From Vreelandella maris (lineage in GTDB: Bacteria; Pseudomonadota; Gammaproteobacteria; Pseudomonadales; Halomonadaceae): a stretch of 64,000 bases of DNA. The DNA is taken from positions 1-64,000 of the forward strand of contig NZ_JABWCV010000006.1 of the NCBI RefSeq assembly GCF_013371085.1, read 5' to 3'. Shown here piece after piece: positions 56,952-64,000 of this stretch (position 1 is the first letter of the stretch; each line of letters opens with the position of its first letter). Under the pieces are notes generated by a model, which searched no databases, was not told where the DNA came from, and worked only from the letters and a program-made list of their open reading frames with translations. The translations under genes were made by a program, and so were the position numbers.

Positions 56952-58055
56952 TTACAGGCGCATCGGCATAACGACATAGAGTGCATCACCACCGCCTGGC
57001 TCTTCAAGCAGTGCACTGCTATTGGGGTCGGCCAGTGTAATCTGCACGCGCTCTTCGTTCAGCACCGTCAGCACATCGACTAGATAGCCAACGTTAAAAC
57101 CGACCTCCATCGCGCCGCCGTTATACTCAACAGCGATATTTTCTTCGGCTTCTTCCTGCTCCGGGTTGTTGGCCATTACTTTAAGGTTGTTTTCCTCAAG
57201 GTATAGCCGGACGCCACGGTATTTCTCATTAGAGAGAATAGCGGTACGCGAAAGCACTTGGCGCAGCGCGGCGCGTTCAGCAATCAGTACTTTATCGCCG
57301 TTGCGCGGCACTACGCGTTCATAGTCAGGGAATTTGCCGTCGATGAGCTTAGAGGTGAAGGTGAAATCGCCCGTGTGAGCACGCACATGGCTGGAGCCCA
57401 GCGTCAAGCTGACAGGCTCATCACTGTCATCCAGCAAGCGCGACAGCTCAAGGATACCCTTGCGGGGTACAATCAGCTTTTGTGACTGACTCACAGACAC
57501 TTCAATCGGGCGTGAGCACATCGCCAAGCGGTGACCGTCAGTCGCGACCGTACGCAGCAGGTTGCTTTGGATTTCCAGCAGCATACCGTTGAGGTAATAA
57601 CGTACATCTTGCTGCGCCATCGCAAATGAGGTGGCTTCAATCAGGTGCTTTAAGGTACCGCGAGGTACGCTGATTTCCTGACTGCCGTCCGCATCTTCTA
57701 TATTGGGGAACTCGGCTACCGGAAGCGTCGACAGGGTAAAGCGTGAACGGCCACTGCGTAAGACCGCACGACCCTCTTCAACGGCTAGCTGAATATCGGA
57801 TTGATCAGGCAGTGATTTACAAATATCCATCAGCTTGCGAGCAGGCACCGTTGCTGCACCCGCCTGATCCACCTGGCTGGCCACCGTGCGCCCAACAAGC
57901 TCAACCTCTAAGTCAGTACCGGTAAGCGACACCTGGTCGCCCTCTACCTGAATCAGTACATTCGAAAGTACAGGTAGCGTTTGGCGGCGCTCGACAACAC
58001 CTGCGACCAGAGTCAGCGGACGTAACAGCGCCTCTCGGGAAATCGAAAATTTCAT
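56952..58055 (-). CDS. dnaN: DNA polymerase III beta sliding clamp
   Basis: Ring-shaped processivity clamp. 367 residues (E. coli 366). It begins MKFSISREALLRPLTLVAGVVERRQTLPVLSNVLI; the middle has TDGHRLAMCSRPIEV and the C-terminus ends YVVMPMRL, the conserved clamp tail. The ATG at 58055 follows CGGAG by 5 bases; a TTG one codon earlier is in frame. It lies 60 bp after dnaA on the same strand. Confidence 0.97.
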   Translation of the reverse strand: MKFSISREALLRPLTLVAGVVERRQTLPVLSNVLIQVEGDQVSLTGTDLEVELVGRTVASQVDQAGAATVPARKLMDICKSLPDQSDIQLAVEEGRAVLRSGRSRFTLSTLPVAEFPNIEDADGSQEISVPRGTLKHLIEATSFAMAQQDVRYYLNGMLLEIQSNLLRTVATDGHRLAMCSRPIEVSVSQSQKLIVPRKGILELSRLLDDSDEPVSLTLGSSHVRAHTGDFTFTSKLIDGKFPDYERVVPRNGDKVLIAERAALRQVLSRTAILSNEKYRGVRLYLEENNLKVMANNPEQEEAEENIAVEYNGGAMEVGFNVGYLVDVLTVLNEERVQITLADPNSSALLEEPGGGDALYVVMPMRL

Positions 58056-58115
58056 CAATACTCCGGTTCTATATCCTGAAAGACCTGCGCGTAACAGGCC
58101 CGTCCCATAGGGTGG

Positions 58116-59582
58116 TTAACTGGTCAACAGGCGCAGCAGATTCTTGTAATCCTCACGAATATCCGCGCTCTCTTCCTGCAATGATTTCACTTTTCGGCAA
58201 GCGTGTAACACCGTTGTGTGGTCACGCCCACCAAAGGCATCGCCAATCTCCGGCAAGCTATGATTGGTTAACTCCTTGGCAAGCGCCATCGCCACCTGAC
58301 GAGGGCGGGCAACCGAGCGTGAACGGCGCTTGGAGAGCAAGTCCGCTACCTTGATCTTGTAATACTCCGCGACTGTGCGCTGAATATTATCGACACCCAC
58401 CTGCTTGTCTTGAAGGGCCAACAAATCCTTCAGCGATTCGCGAATAAAGTCTTGGGTAATCGTTTTACCCATGAAGTGCGAATCAGCGATGACCTTTTTC
58501 AATGCACCTTCTAATTCGCGCACGTTGGAACGAATTTTCTGAGCAATAAAGAAAGCTGCATCGTGAGGCAAATCGACCTTAGCTTGGTCGGCCTTTTTCA
58601 TCAAGATGGCTACGCGGGTTTCAAGTTCCGGCGGTTCAATCGCCACCGTGAGCCCCCAACCAAAGCGTGATTTCAGGCGCTCCTCTACCCCACTGATCTC
58701 TTTCGGATAGCGATCAGAGGTAAGGATCATTTGCTGGCCACCTTCCAACAGTGCGTTGAAGGTATGAAAAAACTCTTCCTGGGAACGCTCTTTGCCGGCG
58801 AAAAACTGAATATCATCAATAAGTAATGCATCAACACTGCGATAAAAGCGCTTAAAGTCGTTAATCGCATTGAGCTGTAACGCCTTGACCATATCGGCGA
58901 CAAAACGCTCTGAGTGCAGATAAACCACGCGGGCATTTTCGCGCCGCGTTGCCAGTGCATTACCCACGGCGTGCATCAAGTGAGTTTTACCAAGGCCCAC
59001 GCCGCCATATAAAAACAGCGGGTTATAGGCGCCGCCGGGGTTTTCAGACACCTGGCGTGAGGCAGCGCGAGCCAGTTGGTTCGATTTACCTTCAACAAAA
59101 GTATCGAAAGTAAAATTAGGATTTAGCCCACTGCCATGTTTCAGGCTGCCCTCTACCTGTACCTGACGCTCATTGTTACGCCGACTGGGAGCTTCATCAC
59201 GCAGCCTGTCTATTTCACGCTCATCGGCAATATCGCCGCGCGGAGGCGTATGAACAGCCGGTGCCGAAGGACGCGATGGAGAAGCCGATACGGGGTTGCC
59301 TAAGTCGCGATGCTGAGGAGCCTGCGTTGCCGGGCGGCGGCTACCTACCGTCAAACTCACTTTCGGCGGCTTGGCCGGCGCGAGCTCACGCATTAGTTCA
59401 CTAATCCGCTTGGCATACTTATCGCTCACCCAATCGCGCACAAAGCGATTCGGCGCCAATAAGCGCAGCTCGTTGGACTCTCCTTCTTCTGCCTGCAGCG
59501 GGCGTATCCAGGTATTGAACTGCTGTGAATTCAGCTCATCCTGCAGGTTGTCCAGGCACTGTTGCCAAAGCGTCAGTGACAC
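58116..59582 (-). CDS. dnaA: chromosomal replication initiator DnaA
   Basis: AAA+ initiator that opens oriC. 488 residues. Domain [29 protein letters not shown], a variable Pro/Arg-rich domain II (about 90-150), then domain III with [21 protein letters not shown] (Walker A) and [17 protein letters not shown] (Walker B). Domain IV ends with the DnaA-box-binding [15 protein letters not shown]. The start codon is GTG at 59582, with GGTGAG upstream. It reads away from the adjacent oriC; the DnaA boxes upstream suggest autoregulation. Confidence 0.97.
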   Translation of the reverse strand: MSLTLWQQCLDNLQDELNSQQFNTWIRPLQAEEGESNELRLLAPNRFVRDWVSDKYAKRISELMRELAPAKPPKVSLTVGSRRPATQAPQHRDLGNPVSASPSRPSAPAVHTPPRGDIADEREIDRLRDEAPSRRNNERQVQVEGSLKHGSGLNPNFTFDTFVEGKSNQLARAASRQVSENPGGAYNPLFLYGGVGLGKTHLMHAVGNALATRRENARVVYLHSERFVADMVKALQLNAINDFKRFYRSVDALLIDDIQFFAGKERSQEEFFHTFNALLEGGQQMILTSDRYPKEISGVEERLKSRFGWGLTVAIEPPELETRVAILMKKADQAKVDLPHDAAFFIAQKIRSNVRELEGALKKVIADSHFMGKTITQDFIRESLKDLLALQDKQVGVDNIQRTVAEYYKIKVADLLSKRRSRSVARPRQVAMALAKELTNHSLPEIGDAFGGRDHTTVLHACRKVKSLQEESADIREDYKNLLRLLTS

Positions 59583-59635
59583 TCATCTCACCATCGGTTG
59601 AAAACGGCCGACCATTGTAGCGCCCAAAGCTTCGG

Positions 59636-59644
59636 TTATCCACA
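59636..59644 (+). promoter_or_regulatory. DnaA box (perfect)
   Basis: TTATCCACA, identical to the strong E. coli consensus, 54 bp upstream of the dnaA start codon. Likely serves both origin function and dnaA autoregulation. Confidence 0.8.
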
Positions 59645-59668
59645 CGGGTTTAAGATTGAATATTGTCC

Positions 59669-59677
59669 TGTGGACAA
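59669..59677 (-). promoter_or_regulatory. DnaA box (one mismatch)
   Basis: Minus-strand TTGTCCACA, one base from TTATCCACA. It opposes the box at 59636 with 24 bp between them. Confidence 0.6.
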
Positions 59678-59848
59678 CTTGTAGTGAGCCTACGGGAAAA
59701 CCGTGTGGAGGAACGGGGACAATTAACAAATAAGCGACTTACGTTTGGGTTAAACACACCTACTTAACACCTTGTAGACTGTTTATACGAAACTTACACA
59801 CAGATTTTTTATTATTATAGGTGATTGATAAATAATAATTAAAACCAC

Positions 59849-59857
59849 TTATCCACA
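59849..59857 (+). promoter_or_regulatory. DnaA box next to the AT-rich element
   Basis: TTATCCACA, perfect, directly beside the AT-rich stretch that ends at about 59848. This adjacency is expected of the box that nucleates origin unwinding. Confidence 0.8.
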
Positions 59858-59992
59858 AATAGTATCCCCACTATTAATAACAACAGGTTTAGAACTACCT
59901 AATTAGTAATAATAGCGAGAGTGTTGATTGTTATATTCGTCACTGCCAGCATGGCCGCAATGACGCCATAACGCTTTTTATGCAAGGAAAAA

Positions 59993-60021
59993 TTGCACCC
60001 AGCAAAGGAAGTCTCTACAAT
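59993..60021 (+). promoter_or_regulatory. rpmH promoter
   Basis: TTGCAC (59993-59998), a 17-bp spacer and TACAAT (60016-60021), each 5 of 6 consensus bases. It lies about 97 bp before the rpmH ATG at the edge of oriC, and probably serves rpmH-rnpA and perhaps yidC. Confidence 0.7.
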
Positions 60022-60117
60022 TTCCGGTCTTGAATTGAATCTCCCCGGCTAGTTCCTCACTGGACCGGGCTTTTTGGAATTCACTTTCCGTCCTAAACCA
60101 CGTGGGAATAACGAGTT

Positions 60118-60252
60118 ATGAAACGCACTTTTCAACCTAGCGTTCTCAAGCGCAAGCGCGCGCATGGCTTCCGTGCTCGTATGGCAACCAAAAACGGTCG
60201 CGCCGTCCTCGCACGCCGCCGTGCCAAGGGCCGCAAGCGTCTGAGCGCCTGA
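60118..60252 (+). CDS. rpmH: 50S ribosomal protein L34
   Basis: A 44-residue, very basic ribosomal protein: [20 protein letters not shown], then a mid-part [20 protein letters not shown] and end RLSA, the standard bacterial L34. ATG at 60118, TGA at 60250-60252. First gene right of oriC, followed after 13 bp by rnpA as in most bacteria. Confidence 0.98.
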   Translation: MKRTFQPSVLKRKRAHGFRARMATKNGRAVLARRRAKGRKRLSA

Positions 60253-60265
60253 TCTCGGATTGCGT

Positions 60266-60658
60266 GTGCCGCAGAAAGGCTTTCCCCGGCAGTTACGGTT
60301 ACTAAATGCTGGGGATTTCAGTCACGTGTTTGAGCAAGCCGACCTGAAAGTGCATGGCAAAGGTATGATGGCGTTAGTTCGCTTGAGTACTCGGGGGCAC
60401 CCCCGCCTTGGACTGGTAGTCAGCAAAAAAAATGTCAAACGCGCCGTAGATCGCAACCGTTTCAAGCGTCTCGTTCGAGAATCTGTCCGTCTTCGTCAAG
60501 ATCACTTACCCTCTGTGGATATCGTGGTGCTTGCCCGACGCGGCGTTCAGGATATCGACAACGACACCTTGCATCGCCAGTTACACGGCATGTGGAAGCG
60601 ACTTCAGCGTGACGCACAGGCGGTGATCGCAGCACCAACGCCAGAGCGTGACACGTGA
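60266..60658 (+). CDS. rnpA: ribonuclease P protein component
   Basis: Protein subunit of RNase P, which matures tRNA 5' ends. 130 residues from a GTG at 60266 (TTG at 60260 is also in frame). Features are FPRQLRLLNAGDFSHVFEQ, GLVVSKKNVKRAVDRNRFKRLVRESVRLRQ with the RNR-type motif that binds the RNA, and IVVLARRGVQDIDN. E. coli RnpA also begins with GTG at the equivalent point. The yidD gene that usually overlaps or follows rnpA is absent. Confidence 0.93.
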   Translation: MPQKGFPRQLRLLNAGDFSHVFEQADLKVHGKGMMALVRLSTRGHPRLGLVVSKKNVKRAVDRNRFKRLVRESVRLRQDHLPSVDIVVLARRGVQDIDNDTLHRQLHGMWKRLQRDAQAVIAAPTPERDT

Positions 60659-60779
60659 CCTTTGGTGCACACCTCGCCGCTCGACCTCGGCCTGCCGCCT
60701 GGCAGGCTTTCGTGTGTCAAGGGTCGAGTAAATGACACTGCGCCATTAGCATGTTCACCACCCAGCGGGCAGAACCCTC

Positions 60780-62489
60780 ATGGACGTAAAACGACTTTTA
60801 TTACTGATTCCACTAGCCGTACTGGCGTACTTGCTAGTCGTCCAGTGGAATCAGGATTACGGGCAGCCGAATTACGATTCAGTGCCTGAAACGACTCAAC
60901 GCAGTAATTCAGCACCATCTAGCAATTCAGTACCATCCAGCAATGTTGACGATGGCGAGGGCGGCTTAGCCGTTCCGAGTACCACATCGCAGCCAAATGC
61001 GGTTGGTGAAGGTATTCCTGGCGATACTGAAAGCGAAACGTCTAGCCGTGATTTCATTGCCGTAACGACCGATGTTCTTGATGTACGCATTGATCCACAC
61101 GGTGGCGATATTGTTTATGCCGCTTTACCGCAACACAAACTTTCCCTCGACTCAGAGCGGAACTACGTGTTGTTGTCGGATAACAGCAGCCGTAGCTACG
61201 TGGCCCGTTCAGGCCTTCAGCTTGATGGCCAGGCAAGCCGCATCGCGTTCACGCCCGAAAATACCGACTATCGGTTAGGCGATAACGATGAAGAACTGAG
61301 CGTCGATCTGACCGCCGACGTTAACGGCGTCGAGGTGATTAAGCGCCTCACGTTTGAGCGCGGCAGTTATGCGGTCAACGTCAATTACTACCTAGCCAAT
61401 AACACCGATGCACCGGTCAGTGCGCGCTTTATTGGCCAGTTAGCACGCGATAATAGCCCGGATCCTTCAAGCGGCGTTTCAATGGGTATGAACTCCTATC
61501 TGGGGGCTGCCTACTCAACGCCGGATGCACGCTACGAAAAGATCGACTTCGAGGATATTCAAGCCAGTAACTTTGAAAATCGCGAAGCCCTGGGCGGATG
61601 GATTGCGATCATTCAGCACTACTTTGTATCGGCATGGGCACCTCCACAGGATCAGCTAAACCTTTACTACGTTACCACCGACTCAAGTAATCGTAACGTC
61701 GTAGCCTTTGCTGGCCCGACTAGCAGTATTGCTGCAGAAGGCGAAGCCACGTTAGGTGCTACCCTTTATATGGGGCCGAAGATTCAGGACTACCTAGAGC
61801 AGGTGGCACCTAACCTTCGCTTAACTGTGGATTACGGCTGGCTATGGTTTATCGCCAACCCCCTCTTCTGGTTGCTGGATAAGATCCACGACATCGTCGG
61901 TAACTGGGGCTGGTCGATTGTATTGCTAACGGTACTGGTTAAGACCGTACTGTTCCCGCTTTCCGCCAAAGCGTACAAATCCATGGGCCGTATGCGTAAG
62001 CTTGGCCCTGAAATGCAGCGCCTGAAAGAGATGTATGGCGACGATCGTCAGAAGATGTCGCAAGAGATGATGAAGTTCTACCAGAAGGAGAAGATCAATC
62101 CGCTGGGGGGCTGTCTACCTATTGTGATTCAGATGCCGGTCTTCATCGCGCTTTACTGGATGTTGCTGGAATCGGTCGAACTGCGACACGCACCTTTTAT
62201 CTTCTGGATTCAGGATCTATCGGTGAAAGATCCGTACTTCATTCTGCCGATCTTGATGGGTATTTCGATGTTTGTTCAGCAAATGTTGAACCCGACGCCC
62301 CCGGATCCGATGCAGGCGAAGATCATGAAGATGCTCCCCATCATCTTTACCTTCTTCTTCCTGTGGTTCCCGGCAGGTCTGGTCATCTACTGGGTGGTCA
62401 ACAACATCATTTCGGTGGCGCAGCAGTACTACATTACGCGCAAAATCGAGAATGACCCGACCATCGGCAAAGGCATGAAGACCAAATAG
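60780..62489 (+). CDS. yidC: membrane protein insertase YidC
   Basis: Inserts and folds inner-membrane proteins, alone or with SecYEG. 569 residues. An N-terminal span ([18 protein letters not shown]) is followed by a low-complexity Ser/Asn linker, a large periplasmic beta domain (about 95-350), and the five conserved C-terminal spans. These include [35 protein letters not shown] (with the groove Arg), [22 protein letters not shown], and [24 protein letters not shown]. It lies 121 bp after rnpA and ends in a strong terminator. Confidence 0.96.
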   Translation: MDVKRLLLLIPLAVLAYLLVVQWNQDYGQPNYDSVPETTQRSNSAPSSNSVPSSNVDDGEGGLAVPSTTSQPNAVGEGIPGDTESETSSRDFIAVTTDVLDVRIDPHGGDIVYAALPQHKLSLDSERNYVLLSDNSSRSYVARSGLQLDGQASRIAFTPENTDYRLGDNDEELSVDLTADVNGVEVIKRLTFERGSYAVNVNYYLANNTDAPVSARFIGQLARDNSPDPSSGVSMGMNSYLGAAYSTPDARYEKIDFEDIQASNFENREALGGWIAIIQHYFVSAWAPPQDQLNLYYVTTDSSNRNVVAFAGPTSSIAAEGEATLGATLYMGPKIQDYLEQVAPNLRLTVDYGWLWFIANPLFWLLDKIHDIVGNWGWSIVLLTVLVKTVLFPLSAKAYKSMGRMRKLGPEMQRLKEMYGDDRQKMSQEMMKFYQKEKINPLGGCLPIVIQMPVFIALYWMLLESVELRHAPFIFWIQDLSVKDPYFILPILMGISMFVQQMLNPTPPDPMQAKIMKMLPIIFTFFFLWFPAGLVIYWVVNNIISVAQQYYITRKIENDPTIGKGMKTK

Positions 62490-62512
62490 CCTGCCGTGGT
62501 ATTTGAAGCCTT

Positions 62513-62546
62513 CAGACCCCCGCCCAGTGCGGGGGTCTGGCGTTTT
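62513..62546 (+). terminator. intrinsic terminator after yidC
   Basis: CAGACCCCCGC (62513-62523) and GCGGGGGTCTG (62529-62539) form a perfect 11-bp GC-rich stem with a 5-base loop, followed by TTTT. It lies 23 bases after the yidC stop and 47 bases before mnmE. Confidence 0.88.
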
Positions 62547-62592
62547 AAAGACGACAAACTCACACTGTACGCATCCATTAAAGAGGCTCGCC

Positions 62593-63963
62593 ATGGTTGA
62601 ACGACTTTATACTCAGGATACGATTACCGCATTGGCTACCCCTCCTGGACGCGGTGGTGTTGGTATCATTCGCGTCTCAGGGCCTGCCTGCCGCGCTATC
62701 GCCGAGGCCATGCTCGGTCACTGCCCCTCACCGCGTTACGCCCACTACGGCCCCTTCCAGGGCGCTGACAGCATTATTGATGAAGGCCTCGCCCTGTTCT
62801 TCAATGGGCCCCATTCGTTTACCGGTGAGGACGTCCTGGAATTACAGGGCCACGGCGGCCCCATTATTATGGATATGCTGTTGGAGCGCAGTGTGGCTCT
62901 CGGCGCACGTCTAGCGCGCCCTGGCGAGTTTTCTGAACGGGCTTTTCTCAACGACAAACTTGATCTGGCCCAGGCAGAAGCTATCGCCGATCTGATCGAT
63001 GCCACTTCCCGTTCAGCGGCCGAAAATGCCGTGCGCTCGCTCCAGGGGGAGTTTTCGAAGCGCGTGTCAGCGTTGGTGCAGCGGCTGATCGAGCTACGTG
63101 TTTACGTTGAAGCGGCGATTGATTTCCCTGAAGAGGAGATCGACTTTCTTGCCGACGGCCATGTGGCTGAGCACTTGAACAATGTTCAGCAAACGTTAAT
63201 CGACGTGCGCCAGGCAGCAGGCCAAGGCGCTCTGATGCGTGAAGGAATGAGCGTAGTCATTGCCGGGCGGCCCAATGCGGGTAAGTCGAGCCTGCTGAAT
63301 GCGCTGACCGAACAAGATACCGCCATTGTGACGGATATCGCAGGCACGACCCGGGACGTACTCCGTGAGCATATCCATATCAACGGTATGCCGCTGCATA
63401 TCATCGACACCGCCGGACTGCGCGATACACCCGATGCTGTTGAGAAGATCGGTGTAGCACGCGCCTGGGCCGAGATAGAGAAAGCTGATCGCGTACTGCT
63501 GTTAGTGGATGCCAGCACGACCGCCTCGACCGACCCCATGGCCATCTGGCCCGAGTTTGTCGCTCGCCTGCCCGATCAGAAGCGCTTGACGTTAGTACGC
63601 AATAAGATTGATACCAGTGCTGAACCGCCTGGATTAGATTTATCCACAACGCCGCCCACCGTACGTTTATCCGCTAAAACGGGCGAGGGTGTGGATAACT
63701 TAAAAGCACATTTAAAAGATGTCATGGGCTTTGCCGCCACCACCGAGGGTCGCTTCTCCGCTCGTCGGCGGCATTTAGATGCCTTAGATCGTGCTATGGC
63801 AGCCCTTGATACAGGCCGCACTCAGCTTGATGGCTACGGCGCAGGCGAGCTGTTAGCGGAAGATCTGCGCGACGCCCAACAGGCATTGGGCGAAATCACC
63901 GGTGAATTCAGCGCCGATGATTTATTGGGCGAGATTTTCGGCAGTTTCTGCATCGGTAAATAA
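62593..63963 (+). CDS. mnmE: tRNA modification GTPase MnmE
   Basis: With MnmG modifies U34 of some tRNAs (cmnm5U). 456 residues (E. coli 454). The N-terminal folate-binding domain has [23 protein letters not shown]. The inserted G domain shows [40 protein letters not shown] and LVRNKID. The C-terminus ends GSFCIGK with the catalytic Cys. The start at 62593 follows AAGAGG; the longer ORF from 62503 would run through the terminator. mnmG, rsmG, parA and parB would be expected further right, outside the window. Confidence 0.97.
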   Translation: MVERLYTQDTITALATPPGRGGVGIIRVSGPACRAIAEAMLGHCPSPRYAHYGPFQGADSIIDEGLALFFNGPHSFTGEDVLELQGHGGPIIMDMLLERSVALGARLARPGEFSERAFLNDKLDLAQAEAIADLIDATSRSAAENAVRSLQGEFSKRVSALVQRLIELRVYVEAAIDFPEEEIDFLADGHVAEHLNNVQQTLIDVRQAAGQGALMREGMSVVIAGRPNAGKSSLLNALTEQDTAIVTDIAGTTRDVLREHIHINGMPLHIIDTAGLRDTPDAVEKIGVARAWAEIEKADRVLLLVDASTTASTDPMAIWPEFVARLPDQKRLTLVRNKIDTSAEPPGLDLSTTPPTVRLSAKTGEGVDNLKAHLKDVMGFAATTEGRFSARRRHLDALDRAMAALDTGRTQLDGYGAGELLAEDLRDAQQALGEITGEFSADDLLGEIFGSFCIGK

Positions 63964-64000
63964 GAGAACTGCTCTTTACTCTCGTTACCAACACTACTCT

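Larger units (their letters stand above)
59583..60117. other. chromosomal origin of replication (oriC)
   Basis: The 535-bp spacer between dnaA and rpmH, which diverge. It contains DnaA boxes at 59636, 59669 and 59849 and a very AT-rich stretch at about 59806-59850 (poly-T, ATTATTATA, AAATAATAATTAAAA) suited to be the unwinding element. Another AT-rich part runs to about 59935. The rpmH promoter lies at the right end. Placement between dnaA and rpmH is as in pseudomonads. There is no GATC anywhere in the spacer. Confidence 0.85.

Noticed and set aside
59794-59802. TTACACACA as an additional DnaA box
   Set aside because: It differs from the consensus at the central bases; too weak to list beside the three better boxes.
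60100-60108. CACGTG-containing sequence before rpmH as a fifth parS
   Set aside because: Only the central hexamer matches; the flanking TGTTT/AAACA arms are missing.
60659-60779. Possible yidD remnant between rnpA and yidC
   Set aside because: None of the frames shows the YidD cysteine or proline motifs; it is plain spacer with a small hairpin.
62503-62592. N-terminal extension of MnmE
   Set aside because: The extra codons run through the yidC terminator hairpin and lack homology; a ribosome site precedes 62593.

Overview
The window is chromosomal DNA from a gammaproteobacterium, most likely a member of the Halomonadaceae (Halomonas or a close relative). This rests on the gene order zapA - 6S RNA - fthC, the secB/gpmI neighbourhood, the rpmH-rnpA-yidC-mnmE and dnaA-dnaN-recF-gyrB blocks, and the general look of the proteins; the genus is inference. 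It covers the chromosomal origin and about 60 kb of the replichore to its left. Every long gene near the origin, and the rRNA operon whose promoters open the window, reads away from the origin.

Layout. 1-390: leader and two tandem promoters of an rRNA operon that reads leftward out of the window. 390-4250: pyrB, then ruvX, algH, gshB and a CvfB-type S1 protein on the minus strand. 4420-6100: a decayed sodium:solute symporter gene and a small unknown gene. 6120-12230: rsmE, secB, a YibN-type rhodanese, gpmI, an EnvC-like factor and ctpA. 12250-18500: two UbiH-family hydroxylases, pepP, a YgfB protein, zapA, 6S RNA, fthC and a 32-residue membrane peptide. 18750-21090: ilvA and rpiA, divergent.

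21340-34840 is a complete pelXABCDEFG operon for the Pel exopolysaccharide: sugar epimerase, periplasmic hydrolase/deacetylase, outer-membrane export porin, lipoprotein, c-di-GMP receptor, scaffold, polymerase and transporter. 34850-49270 is the LPS inner-core cluster (waaA, hldE, a GT9 enzyme, kdkA, a ligase/polymerase, waaF, hldD). It encloses an AT-rich insert (about 40.8-45.6 kb) of four glycosyltransferases and a YrbL-like protein. gmhB at 52.6 kb adds another ADP-heptose step; only gmhA is not here.

49380-52420: glyQS. 53250-59580: gyrB, recF, dnaN, dnaA on the minus strand. 59583-60117: oriC, with DnaA boxes and an AT-rich unwinding stretch. 60118-63963: rpmH, rnpA, yidC, mnmE on the plus strand. 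Four perfect 16-bp parS sites for the ParB segregation protein lie between 52.5 and 56.4 kb, two of them inside recF.

No transposon, prophage, CRISPR array or tRNA gene was seen. The most notable systems are the pel operon with its own epimerase, the parS/oriC segregation region and the hybrid LPS core island. None is a wholly unknown system. The least explained elements are a perfect 18-bp palindrome before pelX, a triple 16-bp repeat before 6S RNA, the YrbL-like protein in the LPS cluster, the 32-residue peptide and the orphan gene after the dead symporter.
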